A DNA stretch of 38,678 nt from Plakobranchus ocellatus (GCA_019648995.1 BLXT01000264.1:130471-169148), one strand, 5' to 3'; shown: positions 1 to 11,251, counted from the stretch's first letter. A program made the numbers and translations. Notes: a model not told the origin generated them from the letters alone.

Positions 1-1757
1 GGGGGGGGGGTGACTTTTAGTCTGAAGGATAAACAAATGCCTTCATGGCTTTCTTACACCAGTAATAGAATTGAAAAAGGCTCTTGTCGAGATATATATC
101 TAGTTGAAGTGAATTCTAATTTTTTAGTTTAAGAAATTGGATTGACCAAGTCAAATTTTTTGTATAAAGAGTTTAAAAGGTCAAACATCGCCTTCAATTT
201 ATTTTGCTTCTGTTTTTTTTTTTTTTTTAAAGAGCAATCTTTGACAGCCACATACAAGCTACAAAAGGTTCTATGGAATTTCACATTATGCACCAGTTTC
301 TATAATAATTACAATGCTGAGTAAATGCAGGTATTGCCTCTGTGGGTTTTTTTTGTTTGTAATTTTCTGAATGTGGAATGGCTACTTTAGTTTCATGAAG
401 GACAATATAACACAAGTATTATCTCACCAAAATATGCTGGTGTGCCAGTAATATTTGTCATATATTTTTTTGGTTTAAGAAGCAATGGAGGAACTTGTGA
501 TTTCTAAACTAAAATATTTATATTACACAAGTACAGTGAAACTAAGTGATAAGTAAATACCTTTAGAATTAAACAATTAAAGCAGTTGCACTAACATAAT
601 ACTGAAAGCCAATAAGACTTAGTGATAGAAAACGCTAACTGCAGTGAATGAAAACTGCAGTGCTGCTTTCCAAAATCTTAATCAAACTTTATTTATAAAT
701 GTGAGCAATGACTATATTAGTCAAGTCCTTGGAACAGTCCTTTTTAATAGCCTTGCTCAAAGGGACAATTTTGAAATATAGTTGGCCTGAAGATGTCAAT
801 GCCATAAGAATAAGATGCCTTCCTTTTTTTTTTTTTAAACCGATGGGTTTGTATTTTGTCTTGTCCTAAAATTTGTCTTCATACCTCAGCATTTTAACTC
901 TCTCCTAAAAGAATTATCATTTAATATCAAATGTTTGCCTTCAGCATTAGCAGGGTGCGAAGGAAATGGGCATTATCACCAAGTTGAGAAGCAAAGGAAA
1001 AAAAAAAAGAAAAAATACTGCATTAATGGTAAGCCCAAATCTAAATGTCAATGATTAATTGTTCGTTGTCACCAATGGGACAATTGGCAACATGTTCATG
1101 TCATAAAATGAGTACAAAGTAATCGTTAAAGGAAACCAGAAAAGTCTTTAAATATGGACTTCCTATATTTTTTGTTTTCTGTGATGTGTGCCAACTTAAT
1201 CTTAGCAACTCATACAAAATGATGGTTGCATAAGCACAAACAGTGATGCTGAAAGAAAAAAAAATATGGAATTTTGATAAAGTCAACACCTCAGGCTCGA
1301 AAAAAAAAATGACTTAAACTAACTGCAACTGTGTAAAAAAAAAAATAATAATTTTGTGATAAATTTCAATGATCGCTGTGTGACCACAAGAAAGATACTC
1401 AATTGAAAAAAATAATGAACTATGGCCTAGAGAAAGAAATTGAATGAGTGGTGTGTGAATGCAATCTGTGATGGACTGATGTGGCGAAGCAGGGAGGAGT
1501 GGGAGAACTACCAGTATTATGCCTCCTACAGTACTGGACACTGTCCAGCCACACTTGCCCGCCCTCCCTCCTTCCCCCATATACTTCAAGCCCTCACCAG
1601 ACCAGGTATTAATACTGTCTTGAGAGGAAACAAAGAATACCCATCCATCCTATCAGCATGTGGTGTTGACTTCAAGAGATACAAAGTTATCTTATCAAAG
1701 AAGGAAAAAAAACGAGGCTGTTGACTTAAGTGAAATGACTTCTTGCAGATTCCACTG

Positions 1758-1763
<6 letters not shown>

Positions 1764-1801
<38 letters not shown>
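1764..1801. repeat. (TA)n microsatellite
   Basis: Uninterrupted TA units. Confidence 0.97.
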
Positions 1802-1804
<3 letters not shown>

Positions 1805-2552
1805 TACTTGATAATTATTACATCATCGTTCTAATTTCCCAAGCCAATCAACAGGAACACAGTGTGCCCATGATGTGATCATAACCTTATGACAAATCGA
1901 ACCTGCCCTTTTTTTTTGTGTGTGTTTTATAAGGAGATCATAAGCTTGTATTTTTAAAGCAGAAAACTTTTTAAAATTTTGAAAACTTTAAAAAATCAAA
2001 ACTTAAATAAAATTAATATAATTGATTGCACCAAGCAATCAAAATTATCATTGCTTTCTTATTTTCATTGATTATATTTTGGAACATTTTTTACTTGCCC
2101 TAAAAAAAATCATAAATGTTTTTATGAAACATGACTCGGTTTCCACGAGATTAAGATTCATTAATTTATTTAAATTTACAATATTCCTGTGCCATGGTTT
2201 TCACGTATCATTTTGTATGAGTATTGATGTCGTGAAAAAAATTGTGTACTTTTTTGTTATATTACTTATGCCCTGCTTATTTTCATCCGAGTATACAGCT
2301 AATTAATTTGATTCCCTGGTGTCCCACCTAAATTGCAACATAAACAAGTTGTCTGTGGCAACATCTTTTAAAGACATCTTTTCATCATGTTCAATTAACC
2401 TGGCTTTTCCAAGAAAAAATTTCTTCCTCCATAACACTTTAAAACGCTAATTCAGATTCTTTTAAGGCAAAGTTTTGGTGGAATTTGAATGGAGTGGTTT
2501 CCACAGTTCAAATGTAAGAGAAATTAATTATTAAATTGGAGCAATTTTTTTA

Positions 2553-2598
<46 letters not shown>

Positions 2599-2599
2599 A
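2553..2599. repeat. (TA)n-(TG)n compound microsatellite
   Basis: TA units pass directly into TG units. Confidence 0.97.
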
Positions 2600-3530
2600 T
2601 GTACATATGGTGCTTTATTTGATTTCCATTTTTTGTATAGGTCCTTCCCATTGCAACATTTTCAATCCAGCTTGATCTTGACGAAGAAGATGGTGTGTTT
2701 CTTTGCACAGAGCTTTACTTTATATTCAAGCATACAACTTACAAGAGTGAGACAGAGATAAGAAGAGAAAAATGAGGAAAATTTTATTTAGTTCATGCCA
2801 TCTGCAGTGGCTCAATGTATTGATTTTGTATTTAAGAGCACTGGGCCTTATTCCCTTAGGATAGTCGAATGTAACAAAGCCAGAGAGAAGAAAAAATCTT
2901 TGAGGTTTTTTTTTTAATAAATATGTCGATTAAAGAGTTTGGCTTTAACTAGAACTTCAAAGACAATGTTTGCGTCATTTAAATTCAATCCAAATCAAGT
3001 CAAATTTTACAACTGTTTTTACTTTTAGTACATCATGTATGATACTCTAAAATTCATTTTGTGAAATTTTGTAATGACTATAATTGGGCTCAGGTACAAT
3101 TCCTTATACTATAATTTTAAAAACATCCTTTTCAATTAAAAGAAAAAGTACCTCGAATGGCCTTAACTTTAAAAACACTACCATTCTGACCAATAAGAAT
3201 TTGCAATAGTTGACCACGACACATCATAGGCTAAATGTTTTGCGAAACTTTCTCATTTGTCAATAGAAGTTCAAACATGGGATCTAAAGCCTGCTTTCTT
3301 TTTCTCTGTTCAAATCAAATCTGGAATTTGTATCCTGGTAGTGGTGGTGCTAAAGGATTGGAGCAAACTAAAATTTGTGGAAACATTTTAATCAATTTAT
3401 AAAATTAGTCTCAAGCAATGGATCTTGATTGCTTTACTCTGTTCACTCAGGTTAGGGAGTCTGATACTGTGATAGTCAAACTTGCTTCATATCCTTTAAT
3501 TCTCTAGCCATCACCTATATTATATATATG

Positions 3531-3713
3531 TCATCTTCAATTTTGTTTAAACTGATGGTCGACTTATCCCTTTGAAATTCTTCAATGTCATCTTCAATTT
3601 TCTAAAAATGGATGGTCGGCTCATCTCTTTGAAATACTTCAATTTTTATCAATGAGTAGTCTTCAACAATTTTGAATAACTTATTGTCGACTCATCCCTT
3701 TGAAATCTTTCAC
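3531..3713. repeat. Degenerate three-copy tandem repeat
   Basis: Copies start at about 3531, 3588 and 3660. Shared blocks are TC(AT)TTCAA..TTTT, then GG/TGTCG(A/G)CT(T/C)ATC, then CTTTGAAAT. Unit lengths differ (57, 72, 54 bp), so it is old. Confidence 0.8.
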
Positions 3714-4308
3714 CATTAAAGAGTGTGAGAAGATCTAATCTGCCACCATAACAATTACATCAACATTGGCTTATCAACTTTGTTTAGACAATAAAACAAG
3801 AGCTTGATATCAACTCAAGCAATCTTAATGTCGACTTAAAAGAAGTTAACCGTTTTAAGATATTTCATATTAAATGCAGGAAAACTTATTGCAGGCACAA
3901 AAATATATTTCATATTTTTCTTTCTTTACTCATTTTTGTGTATGGATGCCGATTTCAGGGCTTGCAAAATTCAACCCATAAAATCCCTTTTCTTAATAAC
4001 TGTAAAGCCATACTTAATTTGCATTCTACATGTATTGCTTGTAATTGTATGACTACATGGAAAGTCTTCCTTCAAAAGTTTAAAAGAAGAAAAATTTTGC
4101 CCCCTGCAATTTAAGATCCCTATTTTACTCAGCTGTGAACTCAATGTGTCAGCCTTCCATACTTTCATATATTTGGCTTGAATGGTGGATAAACAAGATA
4201 ATTCAAATTTAAAAACAACCAAACAATGAAGAAAAAAACAGCAAACAAAACGAAGTAGAAAAGAAAGCAACAAAAAAAGGACCATAAAGCTTTTTACAAG
4301 ACAGCATG

Positions 4309-5256
4309 TTTATTTCAGAGTTTAATTATGTCCTTTATCAAGATGAGCTGTGCAAAAAGAGTGACTTATTGAGTATAAATTACTTTCGTGTCCAACCCTT
4401 TCTCAAATTTTTATCAATGTGCATGCCATCACTCAAATAGTAATGTGTATGTACCTAAAGCTAATTTATAAAGATTATTTTCAATGTCACATGGAGCTTG
4501 AAATTCTTTAAACAAGATATTGTAACAATGATGTGCCTTAAGTTATTTTTCCTTACCAATGTAGCTACAATTTTGAAGATTAGCTTGACTTCCAAAGAAA
4601 ACTTTGGTAATACCTTTATCAACATGGTTTCTGAAATTGCACCAATAACTATGATACAAATCACCCAATCTGCATGCTTAGTCAAAACTGTAAAAGGTAA
4701 GATTTTTCAACGTACGAATCAAGGTTATATATCAGGATTTAGAACTTGTGCACACCTAGCTTAGTGCTAAAAAAAAATAATAGATAAATTCAGCAGCCGT
4801 GCTCATATTCAGCTCTTGTCTAATTCATTAAAATATTTTTTTCAGAACATCAGTCTTATTATATTATTTGTTAATGCTGATGACCAATATGTTTACTCCT
4901 AATATTTAAAAGAAAAATTCAATTCCTCGATGATAAAGGCTACATAGTTACAGAAATTTTAACAAAATCATTCATCAACAAATACACATTGTTGGTTATT
5001 TACAAAAATGACAGGTGACGTGTTTCATAATGAGCTGACAGACGCTTTAGAAACATGTTTTGTAGAGAACTTCCCCCCTCCCCCCCTTAATCAACCACAA
5101 GGTACAAAATTTGCCAAGGAGTCTGATCTCATGTCACCTGTTCATAAACAGTTAACCTCTTCCCAAAGGTGAAGCCAAACATTTTTTTTTTTAATTCATA
5201 TTGTAGGTTTTTACTAGGCGCTAAAGTACAATCGCCCTTCACCCATCAGCAACCGG
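4309..5256 (-). other. SERF: Probable SERF 3' UTR with candidate poly(A) signal
   Basis: No coding potential continues after the SERF stop. The plausible AATAAA found on the minus strand is TTTATT at 4309-4314 on the plus strand, which would give a 3' UTR of about 0.95 kb. This is inferred from the motif only; the true end needs transcript data. Confidence 0.35.
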
Positions 5257-5371
5257 TCACTTGGAAGACGCGCCACCGGTGGCGCCTGTGTCATTACTTG
5301 CACCACCACTAGCACCACCTTCAGCTGCTTTTGCCTTTTTCTCTTGCTTTTGACGCATGATGTCCGCATCT
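5257..5371 (-). CDS. SERF: SERF coding exon 3, with stop
   Basis: This 115-nt exon follows a strong T-rich tract and cag acceptor. It completes the Arg codon and encodes DADIMRQKQEKKAKA, then a Gly/Ala/Ser/Thr tail and TGA. A perfect 16-bp palindrome, GCGCCACCGGTGGCGC (5270-5285), sits inside the tail codons. Confidence 0.88.
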
Positions 5372-8300
5372 CTGCGATAAAAAGGGAAAAAAAAAAAACG
5401 GGTAAAGCAAAAGAATTGTTTAAAGTGAGTTAAGGAATCTAGGTGTTAATTGTAAGAACTAACCTTAAGAGTTGTGTAAAGAACAGAACAATAATATTTA
5501 TAGACACACTAAGCAATCCCTAAAATAGCTTCATGCCAATGCTTGAATACAGTTCAAATGCTTATACTACAGAATTATTCTCCTTCTCATCATAAATTTG
5601 AGTCCCTGGCTCTGAAACATATTTAAACATCAATTGAATTTTTAAAAAAAAATATCATAGAATACGAAAATGTCAAAACATACAATAGATGATTCTCAAA
5701 AGGTGCTGCTTTTTTTTTTTTTATTCTTCATTCGAATATTTCAGAACCTATTTGAAAAGAAATACAGTGGAAACATGATATAACAGAGATGGTGGGACCA
5801 GAGCAATAGTCCTGTTTCATCACATCCCTGTTAAATCAAAAATGCAAGGGAAGTAAAAGCATTTATGGCTAACCCAGCACATTTTGTCAACAGCTTGGAT
5901 GATTTCATATTTTTTGTAAATTGAAAGGCATATATTCTCTCGTGTTTGATATCGTTGGTGATATAAAATGAAAAGAAGTACAGGCAGCTGACAGCGTGCA
6001 TTGCTTTTTGCTCACTGCAGTCCTCTCTTGCTAACTTTTGGGTATTTATGATACACATTATGCTTGCTATAGCAAATTTTAGGATTTAACTTTCACTTAA
6101 ACATAAAATTTCTTTTCATAATACAGATGTGTAAAATGCTTTAATTAGATTAGAATAAAGCTTGTGTCTTTTGGTAGGCCTTTCGCTGAATGCATGGGAA
6201 CCAAAATTTTGATTGCTTGGGACAACATTTTATCCAAAGATCTATTTTGCTTCAGACCGGAGTCAACCCGAACTTAAAAATCATCCATTGCTCAAAAAGA
6301 TAAGATCCAATTCTGATCTCAGTGAAAAAAAATATTAAAAACACTTGTAAGATCCTTATGGGAATCAGTCAATTTTCCGGAAACATATCAACATGATGGC
6401 ACATTTAAAATAGTAATGGCTTCTGGTTTCTCGACAAAAACTTTTCAAATAAACACTGAATGAATAAGTTTTTTCCAAAACTGAGACATGGCTCTTGGCA
6501 ATTTTATTTTTGATCTATACAGTTAGAGGATAGGTTGGGGAAACTGTTGCTTGAAGGTTCAATCAAGGTGAGAATTTTTGAGGCAGTTATAATTTCATAC
6601 TTACCTTTCACGCCTTTCCGTCAGGGAAAGTCCACTATCTTTAGAGCCTTTTTTCTGCTCTTGCTGCTTCTTCAAATTCTTTTCCCTAGCCTTCTCTCTT
6701 TGATTGCCTCCTGTAATTGAAATCACAAAAGAAAAATATGTTACAAACTATGCATTAAATGTGTACTATATAATTAGGGGGCCGGTATTTACTGACAGTT
6801 GATCTTAAAATTTTTCATGCAATCAAAAGTTCTTATATTGAAGAATTTCAAAATCTTATAAACACACCATTTTTTTCATTTCCAAAGACTTATCAGTGCA
6901 CCTTTTGTTCAATTAATCTTAAATTTAAATTATTTCTAAATTCTGAACTCACGGGAAACTTCTATTTCACATTTTTGAAGCTTCAGTTTCTTAATCCAAT
7001 AAAAAATTATTTGAAAATATTTGAGTGTGAGTGTGATATATACAAGCTGAATAATCCATCTTAGAATGGAACATAAGAATAACAAACTATTGCTACCACT
7101 GATAAAAATCCTTATTATATCCTCATTATTCTTTCTTACTGCCCACTGATAATGTATTTTCTGAATTTTATATTTTTCATTATGAATTTTTTCCTCTTTT
7201 GCCATATTTTAAAGGTAATATCCCTGTAGTTTTGAATTATCACTTAATTTTAAAGTCAAAGCTTTGCTATATTTCAAAAAAGGCATACTTCTTGTTTTAA
7301 TCTAGATCTAATCTGGTTGCTGATCTACATAATTATTGTTTGTCATAAGGTAGACCATACAATAATAAAATACCTCCTGGTATCAAAGCCAACAGTGCTA
7401 TTTTGTCTGCATATATCATATATAATTAAAAAATATACACCTTCAGAGCTGGCTCAATTTGAAGTGTAAAAGAAAATTCATTTATTTCACAATGTAAATT
7501 CCAATATGAATTTAAAGAAAAGGATTAAGAGATAGATTAGATCTAATTGTAAAACTATGTGCCTACTCTTCTTTGTCAAAATGGAGGCATTAAGACCTTT
7601 CTAATTTGTTTATGAAAATCATACTCCTAGACTATTTCTTGGGGGTTTTTTTGTTTGTTTTAAGTTACTACAATAGAATAATCTTAGCTTCATCTGCATT
7701 TTTAAGTTGAAATTTTAGATTTTAGAAATCACATCTAATTTAGATTGCAATTTTGGGTCTTGAACTGCTTTTGGTTAAAACATCTGTTATAATAAGCTCA
7801 ACTTCATTCTAGTTAAAAGATTACATTTGAGAAATCATTAAGCTATCATTGCCAAGAAAATGAAGAGGTAGTGGACCATGCGGACATTAATAAATCAAGC
7901 ATACTTACAAAACTGTTCATTTGCAAAATTGGTTAAAACCTACAGGTTCATTGACAAAACACACATAAGCATTTGAAGAAATCCGTTGATGACTAAAAAA
8001 CGATATGGTCTGATGCAATATTTAAAAAAAAAAATACTCTTACAGATTAGATTTTCTCTTTAGATATTTGATATCCATCTCTGCTACTTGAATCTTGAAA
8101 TAAACTAAAATGTATTTGAAATGTATTTCTATCCCCATGAAAATTCCTGTGGAGATAACTGCCACTCTGATCTATCTCGACTAAAATTTCCTTGAAGATC
8201 GCCACTGATATCTAATGGAGGAAGACACTGTAGTAGTTGAAATTTATTTTATGTAAATGTATGAGGACCCAAGCCTTTTTTTAAAAATAGTAATTACTAT

Positions 8301-9131
8301 CACTGTGCTTCGGATGATTTTTCAATATTGGATCCCAAAGCACTTTTGTGAGTACAAACTTGCAAATAACCAGGTTTGCTACTTTGATTGAAAAGAGACA
8401 TTTCATTCTGCAGACCCTAGCAAAAAAAAAAAAGATAACCAAACAATTGTTTCTGATCATGATCAGATCATCATATGATTTCAGAAAATCTATCGTTTGA
8501 ACCCAAAAGATTTCTTGAACATAATTTTTACACATAAATTTTGTTTCCCTGTCCCATGGTGTTCCAAAGAAGATTAATTAATAATTACCAATGTCTAAAA
8601 CTCAGCCATCTGTAAATATTGAACGTTTACTAACTTTTTGAAAAGTTCAAAAATATCTTTGTTTCTGATCTGAGTGATCAATTTTTGGTAGATCTAGATC
8701 TAGATCTAGTAGTAAGCCTAACATTAATCTTTTGGTAACCACAGATACATTTTGTGCATCTCCTTCATTCTGTGACTGAGTAGATGGTGTTTTGATAAAA
8801 ATGATTGCATCATTTTACCTGAAGTATTTTGAGTAGGCCTATCTTTTAAACCTTTTTACCCATCTTGTGGATAATTATGTCTCGATCTTTGGCAATACAT
8901 TTAGGCCTAGAATCTAGATCTTGGCCTACTGCACATTTTCGTCTCGATTTATTCTTTGGCAATACATTTACTGCACATTTTCAAAAAATGTCCTTCGCCT
9001 AAAAGAGAAACTGTGGCGTAAGTGATTAATTTCACAATTTCCATTTTTGTTGAAATAATCATAAAATTATGAATGAGGACTTGACATAGTCATAGATCTA
9101 GGCCTAGATTCTAGATTTACTTACTGGTCAT
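5257..9131 (-). CDS. SERF: SERF family protein (small EDRK-rich factor), 3 coding exons, 75 aa
   Basis: Joined exons 9131-9125, 6710-6605 and 5371-5257 give a 75-residue protein ending in TGA at 5257-5259. The start MTRGNQRE is the SERF family signature, followed by a Lys/Arg/Gln/Glu-rich stretch (EKNLKKQQEQKK, then the GLSLTERRERDADIMRQKQ block equivalent to the vertebrate GLSAAARKQRDSEIMQQKQ region). SERF proteins are small, charged, largely disordered proteins that bind amyloid-prone proteins and RNA; vertebrate members are about 60 residues. This one is longer because of a Gly/Ala/Ser-rich tail (about residues 56-75) after the basic block. The start is fixed by the 7-nt exon ATGACCA joined in frame to GA GGC AAT, with A at -3. 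Splice sites are canonical (gtaagt, ttacag, gtaagt, tcgcag). Which vertebrate paralogue it corresponds to cannot be decided, and no transcript evidence was available. Confidence 0.9.
5372..6604 (-). other. SERF: SERF intron 2
   Basis: The intron begins gtaagtatg after 6605 and ends in a pyrimidine tract plus tatcgcag before 5371. It is AT-rich. It contains a one-sided pogo-like terminus at about 5764 (TACAGTGGAAACATGATATAAC) with no matching right end found. No other gene seen. Confidence 0.8.
6605..6710 (-). CDS. SERF: SERF coding exon 2
   Basis: This 106-nt exon follows an acceptor ending aattacag and ends before gtaagtatg. It begins with the last two bases of an Arg codon and ends with the first two of the next (AG|A). 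It encodes the basic, Gln/Lys-rich family core from GNQRE to LTERRE. Confidence 0.9.
6711..9124 (-). other. SERF: SERF intron 1
   Basis: This 2.4-kb intron lies between the 7-nt coding exon and exon 2. Its upstream (right-hand) part, 8.68-9.12 kb, is rich in AGATCT/TCTAGA/TAGGCC words and contains the duplicated block at 8879-8982. The rest is AT-rich with no recognisable exon. Confidence 0.78.
8879..8982. repeat. Local tandem duplication, one copy carrying a 25-bp near-palindrome
   Basis: Copy 1 (8879-8940) and copy 2 (8941-8982) share gtctcgat, ctttggcaatacattta and ctgcacattttc in the same order. Copy 2 has 5 extra bases (ttatt) after gtctcgat. Copy 1 has an extra 25 bp at 8904-8928, starting GGCCTAGAATC and ending TTGGCCTA. 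The segment with its flanking TA is nearly its own reverse complement, and TA occurs on both sides, as in a TA target duplication. Confidence 0.85.
9125..9131 (-). CDS. SERF: SERF coding exon 1 (7 coding nt)
   Basis: On the minus strand ATGACCA is followed directly by gtaagtaaat, a near-perfect donor. It supplies Met, Thr and the first base of an Arg codon, completed by GA at the start of the next exon, giving MTRGNQRE as in animal SERF proteins. The 5' UTR must extend rightwards from 9132; its start is not visible. Confidence 0.82.
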
Positions 9132-9703
9132 GGTCAGAAATGATGTATCGCTAATGCAACTCTAAAAATCTGAAGACAGAATATTTAGTCTAGATCTAGA
9201 AGCTGTTGCTTTTTTAAATTGATTGCGATTTTGTTTATCACTAACTAAATTTAGTGATCCTACGCAAGGCCTAGTTTAGATCTAGATATCTAATTAAGAT
9301 CTTTCTAGATTAGATCTGACAACTGTTATTGTTATTGTTGATGCAGTCAGTTCCTCTCCTCTTGACGAAATCAAAAAGTCATGGACGATATTGCTCCTTT
9401 TTTTCTGCCAGATAAAAGTCTGTGCTTAATAGTCCCCTACTTTTGCCAGATAGCACAGGAGTTTTAGATTAAAATGGGCAGGGGCCTACTTTAATACAGA
9501 AAATTTTCAACAAACTTATATTATTCCACTAAAGAAATGTTAAAAGCTTCGCACCGCCAATTAATTAAAAAACATATGCGTCATTATTGTATCATTGTAA
9601 AATTATATTACTATGTGTAGTGGCAATTAAAAATAGAAATGAGAGTACGGTTATAAAAACGTTGATGACGATAGTGGTACTGGTAGGCCTATTAGTGGTG
9701 GAT

Positions 9704-9704
9704 G

Positions 9705-9740
<36 letters not shown>

Positions 9741-9897
9741 AGAAGAAGAAGAAGAAGAAGAAGAAGAAGAAGAAGAAGAAGAAGAAGAAGAAGGAAGAGA
9801 AGAGGAAAATGGAGGGGATGAGGTCAGGGGAAGGAGGAGGAGGAGGAGGAGGAAGAGGGTGAGAAGAAAGAGGGAAAGGAAGCGAAAAACAAACATA
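9704..9897 (+). repeat. Long polypurine tract with (GAA)n and (GGA)n
   Basis: Nearly all bases are A or G. A (GAA)n run at about 9719-9792 is followed by mixed GAA/GGA and a (GGA)n run at about 9834-9852. Such mirror-symmetric purine tracts can form intramolecular triplexes. Poly-Lys and poly-Ser ORFs across it are translation artefacts. Confidence 0.95.
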
Positions 9898-10048
9898 ACA
9901 ATAACAACTGAATCAACAGTATACTATGAGGTTGGTGTTTGTTGAGCAGACCGTAAAAAGATTTTTTAATTTAAAAAAAAATCGGCACTCATCTCAGGGT
10001 AAAATGAACACGGATCTAACCTCAAACATGAAAATACAATATATATCC

Positions 10049-10154
10049 TTCTTCTTCTTCAGGTGTCTTGTCTGGAACAGACATTGACGATTACGTTCTT
10101 CCACTAAAACCTATTCTCAGTTAACCTCATAAAGTTGTTGTTGCGACTTTAACC
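10049..10154 (-). repeat. Dispersed repeat, copy 1 (possible LINE 3' end)
   Basis: It is similar to 12668-12780 in the same orientation: shared blocks are cttcttcttcaggtg, ggaacagaca, a degenerate tattctcagtt and aaagttgttgttgc. Read on the minus strand it ends in GAA repeats, and the weak peptide WKNVIVNVCS resembles the Trp-containing C-terminal tail of some non-LTR retrotransposon polyproteins. The family assignment is tentative. Confidence 0.5.
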
Positions 10155-10367
10155 TATTGCGCATGACTTAAGATTTTCAATAAAAGGTATTCTCTGTCTA
10201 TATCTCCTATGTTTGCCTACAATTTTTCCTGTGATTGCTAAGTGTTCTCAACCCTTGTGTCGGCAAATATGACATAAAAATTGCAGTTGCCTGTGTTTTA
10301 TTATTTTTTGTAATATATTCAAATGAGTAACAAAAAGTTAACCAGCTTCCAAAATATTTATGCTAAC

Positions 10368-10379
10368 TAGATGGCCCTA
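10368..10379 (+). repeat. SINE target-site duplication, left copy
   Basis: TAGATGGCCCTA is identical to 10651-10662. Confidence 0.9.
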
Positions 10380-10650
10380 AGGGGGGAGCGGTGGCTCATT
10401 TGGTGGGGTATCTGGCTACCAAGTCAGAGGTCCGAGGTTCGAATCCCAGTCCAGGCCAAATCAATTTATCATTGCTCCTCCGTGTCCACTCAGCACTAAA
10501 TGGGTAGCTAGATCTCTTAAGACCCGGCGAAAGTAAAGGCGGCGAGGAAAGCAATGGCAAACTACCTCATAATGCCGTATGCCAAGAACAATCAAGACCT
10601 TACCCCTGTTTCCCCGATGCTTGGACTAAGCGTGGGACCCACTTTACTTT
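10380..10650 (+). mobile_element. tRNA-derived SINE with 12-bp target-site duplications
   Basis: The element starts with a tRNA-like head. A near-consensus A box (TGGCTCATTTG, 10392-10402) and a perfect B box (GGTTCGAATCC, 10436-10446) form a type 2 RNA polymerase III internal promoter. A GC-richer body follows (GGCGAGGAAAGCAATGGCAAACTACC region, about 10540-10566), typical of a conserved SINE central domain. The tail ends CCACTTTACTTTT. The 12-bp sequence TAGATGGCCCTA flanks it exactly at 10368-10379 and 10651-10662, which is direct evidence of target-primed insertion. Mobility would depend on a partner LINE. Intact duplications suggest a fairly young insertion. Confidence 0.9.
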
Positions 10651-10662
10651 TAGATGGCCCTA
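10651..10662 (+). repeat. SINE target-site duplication, right copy
   Basis: TAGATGGCCCTA is identical to 10368-10379. Confidence 0.9.
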
Positions 10663-10745
10663 CTTAAAGCATAATCTTCTTGATTTCAATACTTTCTTTG
10701 ATACATTAACTGCCAGTTTAGTGTTAGTAGATATAATGCACACAC

Positions 10746-10790
10746 CCCCCCCCCCCAAAAAAAAAAGAGAAAGAAAGAAAGAAAGAAAAA
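10746..10790 (+). repeat. Homopolymer cluster poly-C / poly-A / (GAAA)n
   Basis: A C run passes directly into an A run and then GAAA units. Low-complexity DNA. Confidence 0.9.
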
Positions 10791-11033
10791 ATAAACAATA
10801 GCAACATCTAGGTTCTCACCGCAGAGTACTGCGAAGCGCTACATTTTTTTTTCATAATTACTCTTGAGGGGACGCGGATCTTAAATAATACTATTAAAAC
10901 TTATTTCATTCCCTTCAATATAGTCCTGTGCCCCTATACATTAAAAAAAAAAAAGAAAAAAAAAAAGAAAACCAAGAAATCGATTATTGGAGAATCAAAG
11001 ATCAGCTATATCTCATCAAAAATATTTTAATGG

Positions 11034-11251
11034 GTGGATGACTTAGAACATATAATTAAAAACGGCATTGAAAAAAAAAACATTTTGGAAGGCATAATAC
11101 GAGTGAAAACGAGAGGGGGTTGCCCGAAGAGAAGATGGAGCGAAGACACAATTTACCACCTTAGGATAGGAGTAGCAGGGGTGAGAGGGATGGTGCAAGA
11201 CAGAACTCCTTTCAAAAAGGCTGTTAAGGAGATTTCCCGATGTGGGCTTGC

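Larger units (their letters stand above)
1..4308. other. AT-rich region without recognisable genes
   Basis: It starts with ten G bases and contains (TA)n at 1764-1801, (TA)n/(TG)n at 2553-2599 and a degenerate tandem repeat at 3531-3713. The moderately long ORF at 1440-1724 matches no family I know. Part may belong to a gene left of the window. Confidence 0.6.

Noticed and set aside
1440-1724. 94-residue plus-strand ORF starting MNEWCVNAICDG
   Set aside because: No recognisable domain, and the composition shows only short GC-richer patches. A decayed exon is possible but unsupported.
9587-9896. ORFs encoding poly-Lys (plus) and poly-Ser (minus)
   Set aside because: They only translate the (GAA)n/(GGA)n polypurine tract; no splice context or family match.
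10381-10455. A functional tRNA gene
   Set aside because: A and B boxes are present, but the acceptor stem does not close and the sequence continues into a SINE body with target-site duplications.
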